In this document: one piece after another, positions 55,950 through 64,000 of the stretch
Layout: each line of letters opens with the position of its first letter
Numbering within the stretch: position 1 is the stretch's first letter
Notes under the pieces: generated by a model
What the model was told of the DNA's origin: nothing
Database searches by the model: none
The model's input: only the letters and a program-made list of their open reading frames with translations
Assembly: GCA_001051155.2 (NCBI GenBank)
Contig: JYIP02000005.1
Coordinates: 1,736,001 to 1,800,000, forward strand
From: Chrysoporthe austroafricana
Lineage: Eukaryota; Ascomycota; Sordariomycetes; Diaporthales; Cryphonectriaceae
Length of the DNA stretch: 64,000 bases
Direction of reading: 5' to 3'
Made by a program: the position numbers and the translations under genes

Positions 55950-58900
55950 CTACTCTAGCTTCAGCTGCTTCAGCTCCTCAATCGTAGCCGCAAACCCCTT
56001 TTCCTCGCTCTCCAGGTCCGTCAGCCGCTTCCGGTCTGCCTCCTGCGTCGCGACGGCGACCTTGGCCACGTAGTCGGCGCCCGTGACCAGCTTGCGCTGC
56101 TTATCGGCTGCAGCCTTGGTCTTGTCCAGCTTCTTAGCCGCCTTGTCGAGCTCAGCGTCCAGGTCCACGCGGCCCTTGATGTGCAGGAACACGGTCGCCG
56201 ACGCGCCGATCGGGTAGGCGACACAGCCTGCGGGGCGGGGGTCGGTAGGTGCGGCGGTTGTAATGGCACCGAGACCCTTACCAGAGAGGGAGCGGATTGA
56301 GTTGACCTGTTCCTCGATAGTCTTGTGCGTCGCGGCGTCGAAAGCTTGGATGTAGATCTGTGCATCCTCCTTCAGGCCATACTCTGCGATAAGGGATCGG
56401 ATTCCCTTGGAGCTGTCAAGGATAAGCTCGTAGGCCTGCTCAGCCGCCGGTTGGTCGAGCTCGGGCTGGTGCACTGGGTACGAAGCCAGCATGACGGAGC
56501 GAGTCTTGTCGTCGGGGCGGCGGGGCAGGCGCTGCCATAGCTCTTCTGTGACGAATGGCATGAAGGGGTGGATAAGCAGGAGACCGGCCTCAAGGGTAGA
56601 GTACAAAGTCTGCAACGCTGATTCGGCTTGCTCCTTAGTGCCGTCTTGAATGATACTCTTGGAGTTCTCAATGTAGACGTCGCACAAGTTGCCGTAGATG
56701 TAATTGTAGACAGTGTTGGCGGCCCGCATGAATTCGCGTTGCTCGAGGGCATCATTCACCTCCTTGGCAGCGGCGTTCATCTTGCTCAGTATCCAGAGCT
56801 CGGAGAGAGACTCTCGTCCTTGGAGTGTCCTGGTCTTTGCTGGGACGAAGCCCTCCACAGTCTCGATTTTGCCAATGACATACTTGGATGCTTGGTAGAT
56901 CTTGTTAGCGAACCTTCGGTAGGCGTGCATGACTTTGACGTCAAAGTTGATATCGCCGCCGCCGGTTGTATACGCTGCCAAGCAGAATCGAAGTGCGTCG
57001 GCACCGCATCTGTAATTTGAGTTAGATATAATGGTCGATAACCTCAGAGGGAAGACTAATTACTTACTCTGGAATGCCCTGCGGGAACGCTTGCTTTTGA
57101 TAGGCCGTAGCCTTCTTGACCTCACCAGGCGCGAGGTTGCCTGTGAGCAACTTGGCGTGAAGATCATCAAGCTGGATTCCCTTAATGACATCCAAAGGAT
57201 CGATCACATTACCCAAACTCTTGCTCATCTTGCGACCGTCACTATCACGGATAAGACTGTGGCAGTATACCTCTCTGAACGGGACATCTCCAGTCAACTT
57301 CTTGCCAAGCATGATCATACGGGCAACCCAGAACTGCTGTACGTTAGCATTCAATTCTTCCAGAGAGATGCCAATGAAGGCGAAATGCAGGCGTTGGGCA
57401 CTTACAAACAGGATATCCCATCCTGTTTCGAGGATAGAGGTTGGGTACAACTTCTTGAAATCCTCAGCCTCAGTGTTTGGCCAACCCAGTGTTGAGAAGG
57501 GCCAGAGACCACTGCTGAACCATGTGTCAAGAACATCTGGATCGCGCTCGAGTGTGAATGTCTTGCCAGCCAGAGCCTTCTTCGCCTTGGCCTCCGCCTC
57601 CTCTGGCGTCCTTCCACTGAACCACCGCTTATTATCCGACCTGTCCTCCTCCTCACCTTCAACCTTTGCAAACCAAACAGGGCATTGGTGGCCCCACCAA
57701 AGCTGTCTTGATATGCACCAATCTTGTATGCTTTCCATCCATCTGTAGAAGTTTTTCTCTGCAGACTCTGGCCGAATCTTGATCTCTCCATTGTTGACGA
57801 CCTTGACAGCCTCATCGCGCATATCTCGCATGGCCATCCACCACTGCGGCTTCATGACAGGCTCAATGACATCTTTTGAGCGTTCAGACAGAGGGACCTT
57901 CATTGGGTTGTCCTTCTTGTCGACATACAGCCCCTTTGCCTTGAGGTCGTCTTGTATTTTGTACCGTACATCGAAACGTCGCTGTCCAGCATACGATCCC
58001 GCGTTCTCGTTAAGCAGACCATCATCAGTGAAGATGTTGATGAACTCCAGATTGTGGTCCTTGCCCAACTTGAAATCATTAGGGTCGTGGCCGGGGGTCA
58101 GTTTCACAGCACCGGTTCCAAACTCCATATCGACGTATTCATCTGCGATGATCGGCAGCTTTCGACCCTCAATGAAGGGATGAGTGGCGAATTTGCCAAC
58201 GAGATGGGTATATCGCTGGTCCTTGGGGTTCACGGCAATACCTGTATCGCCAAGCATGGTCTCAATACGAGTCGTGGCCACCTCAATCGTCTCTTCCGAG
58301 CCTTGGATGGGGTACTTGAAGTGCACGATGACACTGAGGATAGACGTTAGTTTGTTAGTTCAGATGGCAGAATCGGGGGATGACATACCCAAACTCCACC
58401 TTCTTGTCATATCCCGGCACATCAAGCAGAGTTCTGCCGGCAAGCTCCTTCTGGTCAACCTCCAAGTTGGACAGTGCAGTCATCAACTTACAATCCCAGT
58501 TCACGAGGCGGTTTGCTCTGTAAATGATGCCTTCCTCGTGTAGACGCACGAAGTTCTCAGCAACAGCTGCAGACAGGTTCTTGTCCATGGTAAAGGCCTC
58601 TCTTGACCAATCCGCAGAGATACCCATCTTCCTCTCGGCATTGTTGATCTTGTCGTGATATTCTTGCTTCCAGTCCCAGACGAGCTCTAGAAACTTTTCT
58701 CGGCCAAGGTCGTGGCGAGTCTTTTGTTCTCGCCTCCACAGCATCTTCTCAACGACACTTTGAGTTGCGATACCAGCGTGATCGCAGCCGGGAAGGAACA
58801 GGGTCGTCTTTCCAAGCATTCTCTGCCACCTCGTCATGATGTCCTCGAGACTGTTTCCAAGCGCGTGACCCATGTGCAAGCTGCCGGTACAGTTGGGCGG

Positions 58901-59534
58901 CGGGATGACGACAGTGAACGCCCCGGCCGGCTTGACATCGCCGGTCTCCGTGAATTCGGGCTTGAAGAAGCCCTCCTTCTCCCACCATTGGTACCACGCG
59001 CTCTCGACAGCGACAGGGTTGTACGCCTTGTAGTACGGATCGTCCAGGGGCTTCAGGCGTTTCTTCTCCCCCACGGGCGTGTCCTCGACAAACTCCGGCA
59101 GAGCTTCCTCCTCTGCCTTGGCCTTCTTCTCTGCCTTCTTACTGGGAGCGCTAGCAGGGGCAGCCTGCTTAGCAGCCGCTTTCTGTTGGAACTTGGCGAG
59201 CTTCTCGGCCTTCTTGCGTTCCTTCTCAAGCTCCTTTGCAGACTTCACCTTGCCAGCCCCGGCTGCGGATGCCGCGCCGGCATCTTGACCAGCCTGGTGG
59301 GTTCCCGTTGCGCCACTCGGTGTGGTCTGCTGGATGGTGGCCTTGGTCTCGCTTGACGCGGGAGGGGGAGCTGGGCCTTCAGCCGGTGGACCGTCCGCGG
59401 CCGCAATCCTGGGAGAACAGGCATGTCAGTGAGTTCTTCTTGCATCATGTTCGCCTAATCGCGTGGAACCTCTTGCCACGGTCTAAGACAGGCCTGAGGA
59501 CTCACGGGTTGCCACGAGCAGAGTTGGTAGCCAT
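55950..59534 (-). CDS. vas1: Valyl-tRNA synthetase
   Basis: Five exons, complement(55950..57009, 57068..57333, 57406..58333, 58389..59408, 59506..59534), 1100 residues. The first exon encodes only ten residues. A Lys/Ala-rich extension (about 60-115) precedes the class I core. HMGH (HIGH motif) is at 188-191 and KMSKS at 694-698, with the editing domain between ([29 protein letters not shown]). The C-terminal anticodon-binding domain ends in a coiled coil. It charges tRNA-Val. In yeast one gene serves cytosol and mitochondria by alternative starts; whether that holds here is untested. The intron 57334-57405 is a multiple of three with no stop in frame. Confidence 0.97.
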
Positions 59535-60140
59535 TGTCGCACAACGGGGAAGAGTCTGATTTCGTCGAAGTGCTGACGAGTGCACTAAGAGTGCACGAAA
59601 TATTGGACGGGACAGCGTGATTGCGATCAATGGACCTGAAATGCGGAGGTTGTTGAGGAACGGAAAGAGGTCCTGTTGTCAGAGAAGTCGAGAAGCGGCA
59701 CTGAAATTCGAGCTTCTAAAATCGAGAAGGGCCCGCCAAAGTTGACTCACTACTGAGTATGGGGGTTATGACACACCTAGGAAGGAGGTACCTGCAGCCG
59801 CGGGGTAGTCAACAGGGGTGCTAGAAGTCAACCCACTACTGCAGTTGCAATCCTTGTGTGTGGCTTGAAGTGCCCTCTAAAATGTGGCTGATGAATCTCA
59901 ATTTGAACTTCCTTCATACAAGAACTTCACAGCTATATTTTTTTTTCCTTCAAACAGTCCTTCGCCCACCATGTTTCGCTAGAACAACTAGCTTTCAGTC
60001 TACTCAAATAATCTTCAAGTCGTATACTTCAGCTCCAGACTCAGGAAAAGGCAACAGTGTATGCGGGTCAGACAACTGCCAGAGCTGGGGATCCAGCAGC
60101 AGAGCAAGACGAAGAACCAGACCCGGACCTGAGACCGAGA
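59535..60140. other. Divergent intergenic region
   Basis: About 600 bp between the valyl-tRNA synthetase start (minus) and the next plus-strand gene. A frame from about 59880 contains a Phe-rich segment followed by basic sequence (RTTSFQSTQIIFKSYTSA) and might encode an alternative mitochondrial presequence of the downstream gene, but no clean splice was found. Confidence 0.4.
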
Positions 60141-62124
60141 ATGGCGAGCCGAGGACGGGTGCCTTTTGTTCGCAATGTGTCCAAGGCCATCTCCAGCTCG
60201 GAGTCGGCGAAGCCCATCACAAATCCTGGCCCAAAGTCTTTCGGTATTAAGACCTTCAAGTTTGGGGATGACGTTCGCGACCCTTCTTTAAAAGGTTATA
60301 GGGGCTGGTATACGAAAACCTTCAGATTCGGAAAAGATAACAAAGACGACGTCAAGACCAACCTTAGGCATACCATTTTCACTTTGCCGAGTGCCACAAA
60401 GGTTAATCCACCCGACTCGACTCTCCATCTCCTCGTGGAAGATATACCACTGACAGTCTTCGTAGAGCTCTGTCCTAGATGCAGCCAAGAATGCGTCACG
60501 ATTGCCGCCGGGAACGTCTCAAGGAGAGCACTGTGCCGCTGTGATATTAGCAAGTCCAAGACATGCTTCATGGCTCACTGACCACAACTTCATGGCCTCC
60601 CTGGTGTCTTCGTTGCAGGCACAAAGAGGCCCGGACCATGGTCCGAGTCAATTCCACGTGCTGGCCGCCGTTGTCGATGGCCTCTGTCCAAAGTCATTAC
60701 TTGGCCACAAAGAGATGCAGGAGGGCCTGTCAATACAATTTGGTAGGGTAGACGCTCTCTTGCCTGGTTTATGGAATGATACAGCAGATTCAACGCCGCT
60801 GGCCCAACCAGACGCTGAGCCATCATATCTCTCTGTGTCTCTCAAGAAAAGAGCGCAGCTCACAGACAGGATATCGATCACGCTCCCATTGGCTAACACG
60901 TTATTCCAAAATGGGCGGCGGTCAACTCTTTTGGCATCCGAATGGAAGATTGAAGGCCGTGGTGATTCCTCTTCTCTTGCCTCAGCTCAGTTGTTGAGGA
61001 TGGTAGAGAAGCGCTCTCAGACGATTGACCTCCCTACATCACTCGAGTCTCAGCCATTTTCTATCCGATCACCTCTCGTGCCTATAACCCACCCCCGACT
61101 GATCTTAGAAGGTCTCGGAAACATTCTGGCCAAGTTGAGTATCGAAGGAGAGCCTGCCCCTGCCTCCAAAGAGCTACAGGTCAACATCCCTCGCCTGATC
61201 GAGGCGCGCCAATCACATTCCGAACCCCCGAATACCCCGGCGCGCATAGGCGTGTGGGCTTTGATCATCCCCGGACGACTCATCACACCAAAAGACGGGC
61301 CCCTGAGAGCTTCGCCAGAGGCTATGAGAGAGGCTGTGCGGAAACTCCATACTGGCACCACATTAGATCGTCTTGGGTCAGCCACTGGAAAACTGGCCTT
61401 CGAACTTTCGAGTACACAAGAGCGTATGGTCTGGAGAAAGTACCCCGTCCTTGGTAAAATCTTGCTCAGGGGAGGCCGTCTGCACAGAATCAGTAAGTCT
61501 GCCAATAGCTGTTGATGAAGCAGTTCCTAACGAACCTTCTTCATAGTGAGCGGAGGCGGCGAGTGGGGAGCCAAAGCAAGTCTTTTGTCATTAGATCCAC
61601 AGATGAGCTATGGTTTGGAGTCTGAGCAGGCCGAACTGTTGAGATTCCAAAGGTCATTCTACGGCAAGGAAAAAGCCGGGGAGGCCATAACGAAGCCCGG
61701 GGACTATGTGCAGTTCTTCGTAGACAGCGATACAATTCCGACTCCTACGCTGGACGAGTCCAGGGGCCACACGAAGTTGACGCCGGCGGACTACCCTCCA
61801 GTAATATTTGGCGTTGGTGATTTGGGTCGTGAGGACTCAAGTGCGCCGGCGAAAGACGACCCCGCCCCGGCCGAGGGAGAGCTGGCTTGGCTCGCCCCAG
61901 ATCATTTCGGAGGATTTAGTACAGAGGGTCTATACATCGACTCGCCGACGGACAGGCTAAAGACAAAGCTCGATGCTCTAGGGACAAGCGTGGGCCTGAT
62001 TCGGAATGTTGGTGAGAGGCCCGGAAGTGGTGAATCACATACCAAGGCTCAAGCTTTGAACCCGACTCAACTCGGCCGAAAGGTTCATCCTGTACGACGG
62101 GATCTTTTGGAATGGTCACGATAG
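60141..62124 (+). CDS. Conserved-looking unknown protein, about 621 aa
   Basis: Proposed join(60141..60401, 60466..61492, 61547..62124). The second intron (GTAAGT donor, CATAG acceptor, 54 bp) is strong. The first (GTTAAT donor, CTGAC branch, CGTAG acceptor, 64 bp) and the start codon are less sure. Recognisable features are CAAVILASPRHASWL, a helical stretch with LPLANTLFQNGRRSTLLASE, IIPGRLITPKDGP, and SGGGEWGAKASLLSLDP just after the second junction. It has no membrane segment or catalytic motif I can name. The basic N-terminus hints at mitochondria. Function unknown. A frame at 62112-62318 might be a further exon. Confidence 0.6.
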
Positions 62125-62650
62125 GAGTTCGAAAGATACACTCAAGACGAGGGTGGCTAGGATTGTCAACACTAAAAGGCTCCATCAAACAGCAGGCGAT
62201 GCTCTCGCGAGTCTCTAAAGTCAAGACAGCCAGAAATTTGGCTGAGCACCTATGGACATTCCAGAGAAGGAAATCCCATCTTGTGCATATTCCAGTCGAA
62301 AACAACAAACCTATATAGGTATCTCTGGAGTTGGCTTCACGCATGATTTAGAGCATGCATCGATGTGTAGTTCGAGCCACCGGGGATAAATACCGTCGAC
62401 GTGCCGGCTTCCGGAGAATGAATGCAGTAGGTGCAAGTGATAAGCTTCTGCTGCAAATCAAGCTGGCCGTACTTTGTCTCTCCAATTACAGATTAGGCAC
62501 TCGTTTCAAACCTTTGCTGGAGAAGAATTTCATTTGTCATGCAGTGAGAGACAGCACGCCGAGTCGAGTTTATCATCCTCAAGGAACTCACCATTGACTC
62601 CCGCAGCTCTGAACGGCCAAATTAAGACTGCGTGACTGTGCAACACGACG
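62125..62650. other. Intergenic region
   Basis: About 530 bp between two plus-strand genes. An ORF at 62112-62318 overlaps its start and might extend the upstream protein. Otherwise it holds the promoter of the dehydrogenase gene. Confidence 0.45.
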
Positions 62651-63739
62651 ATGGCCTCTACAAAGCTCGCGACCGTCGGCATCCTGTCCATAGGCGACAT
62701 GGGCATGGGCATCGCAAAGCTGCTCGTCGCCAAGGGCTTCGCAGTGACTACGAACTGCACAGGCCGGAGGTAAGGGGGACCGGTTGTTGGCGAGATTCCA
62801 CACCCACGACAACCCCTCACCTCCAGCGATCACGACATCCCGGCTGACACCCCGTGCAGCAAGGACACGATCGAGAGGGCCAAAGCCGCCCAGGTGACCT
62901 CGGTCCCGACCGACACGGACCTCGTCAAGGCCTGCGACGTGATCCTGTCGGTGGTGCCGCCGCGCGACGCGGAGTCGACGGCGCAGCGCGTCATCGACGC
63001 CATGGCCCTAGTCACCAAGGCCGACGACGCCCCGCTGTACTTTGCGGACATGAACGCCGTGGCGCCGTCCACCATCAAGCGGATCGCCGAGGCCATCCGC
63101 GCCGCGCAGGTCCCCGTCGCGCTCATCGACGGGTGCATCCTGGGCGGGCCACCGCACCGGGCCGACGCGGCGGCGTCGGCCTCGGGCGCGGCGCCGACCG
63201 CGGCGCTGGGCGACTGGAACATGCCGTCGCTGCCGACGAGCGGGCCGGTGGCGCTCGGGGGGATCCCGGGGTTCGGCGCGGCGCTTGCGGCGGCGCTGAA
63301 CGCGAAGCACATCAGCGCGGACATCGGGGCGGCGTCGGGGCTCAAGATGTGCTTCGCGTCGCTGTCCAAGGGCTACAGCGCCATCGCGGTGCAGTCCTTC
63401 ACGACGGCGCAGCGCATGGGCGTGCTGCCGGCGCTGCGCGAGGCGATGCAGGACATCGTGCCGCACCGCGTCAAGCAGACCGAGACGGCCCTGGTGAACA
63501 TGCCGCCCAAGGCGTACCGCTGGGTGCGGGAGATGGAGGAGATCGCGCGCACGCACGCCGAGGAGGGCGGGTTCGAGGACTACCTGTTCCGGGGCGCTGC
63601 CGGGGTGTTCAAGGCTGTCGCGGAGGACACGGTGCTGGGCCAGGAGAAGGTCGGGCAGAGGAAGAGGGGGCGGACGGCGGAGGATGTGGCGGCGGCGATG
63701 GCGGAGGGCATGGAGAAGAAGAGGAAGAAAACGGAATAG
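62651..63739 (+). CDS. 6-phosphogluconate dehydrogenase-like NAD(P)-binding protein
   Basis: Two exons, join(62651..62769, 62860..63739), 332 residues. The 90-bp intron has a GTAAGG donor, a GCTGAC branch site and a CAG acceptor. Residues ~8-28 carry the Rossmann motif (GILSIGDMGMGIAKLL). An SVVPP segment and DMNAVAP follow, then IDGCILGGPP, which corresponds to the beta-hydroxyacid dehydrogenase core. The C-terminal half (GAASGLKMCFASLSKGYSA onward) resembles DUF1932, a helical domain linked to this family. The tail is Lys/Arg-rich (EGMEKKRKK) and could be a nuclear signal or simply basic. The substrate is unknown. Very high GC3. Confidence 0.85.
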
Positions 63740-64000
63740 AGTCTCTGTGAAATGAGTTTTCGTTCTTTTCCATGTACGCATGCTGCCGTCGTGAGATATT
63801 CATCTGCCCCCTACTGGCCTCAAGACTTCCTGAGTGCGCACTCACGATGAAGGCCTAGACAAGTTTAACAATGGCCCACGTTGGATTCAACTGTATCGTC
63901 TCCCGGTCGGTTCAAGTTGGAACAAGTCACTGGAGCAAGAACGAGTGTATTGCAGAGACACAGCTGAGGCGGAGCAGGAAGATGTGCAGCAATACAATAC
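63740..64000. other. Right-edge region
   Basis: The last 260 bp after the dehydrogenase stop codon. Probably its 3' UTR and intergenic DNA; no gene is seen. Confidence 0.5.

Noticed and set aside
62854..63750. Plus-strand frame of 298 codons overlapping the dehydrogenase exon
   Set aside because: Gly/Arg-dominated alternate frame of a GC-rich exon; the frame with the Rossmann motif is the real one.

Overview
This window is nuclear DNA of a filamentous ascomycete (Pezizomycotina), most likely a Sordariomycete. The evidence is the gene content (MON1, MadBub, an Aap1/Ape2-type aminopeptidase, valyl-tRNA synthetase, enolase, PDI with HDEL), the short introns (about 50-180 bp, GTRNGY donors, CTRAC-like branch sites, YAG acceptors), GC-rich third codon positions, and TAC/GTAC-rich promoter DNA. 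The species cannot be named from sequence alone. All exon models were built by hand by joining open frames at splice sites that keep the frame, and none has been tested against transcripts.

Layout. 0-11 kb: the 3' part of a 4,5-dihydroxyphthalate-decarboxylase-like gene, a small hypothetical protein, a medium-chain reductase, the vacuolar fusion factor MON1, and a convergent 1065-residue disordered orphan protein. 11-15 kb is nearly gene-free. 15-20 kb: PDI, a 117-residue probable mitochondrial membrane protein, and the SWR1 subunit Vps71. 20-24 kb is sparse and holds one three-exon small secreted cysteine-containing protein. 24-34 kb: a Wss1-like WLM metalloprotease, a tandem palindromic repeat, a Kelch/DUF4110 protein, and a large F-box/WD-like protein ending in a CaaX box, all on the minus strand. 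34-40 kb is gene-poor, with homopolymer tracts, a TATA-type promoter-like site and possible coding relics. 40-64 kb is a dense block: SDR, ankyrin relic, tRNA-Arg with intron, Apn1 endonuclease, MadBub checkpoint kinase, enolase, M1 aminopeptidase, valyl-tRNA synthetase, a conserved-looking unknown protein and a 6PGDH-like dehydrogenase.

How the genes work together. Most are single-copy housekeeping genes that act independently: protein folding, vacuole fusion, H2A.Z deposition, base-excision and DNA-protein-crosslink repair, mitotic checkpoint, glycolysis and translation. There is no PKS/NRPS cluster, no intact transposon, no CRISPR array and nothing prokaryotic. Two DNA-repair genes (WLM protease, Apn1) and two chromosome/chromatin genes (Vps71, MadBub) lie in the window, but not adjacent, so I do not read them as a cluster. 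The parts most worth a second look are the prenylatable F-box protein, the undivided MadBub gene, the secreted six-cysteine protein, the 50-bp palindromic repeat array, and the relics in the 35-42 kb region. I did not find a convincing new multi-gene system.
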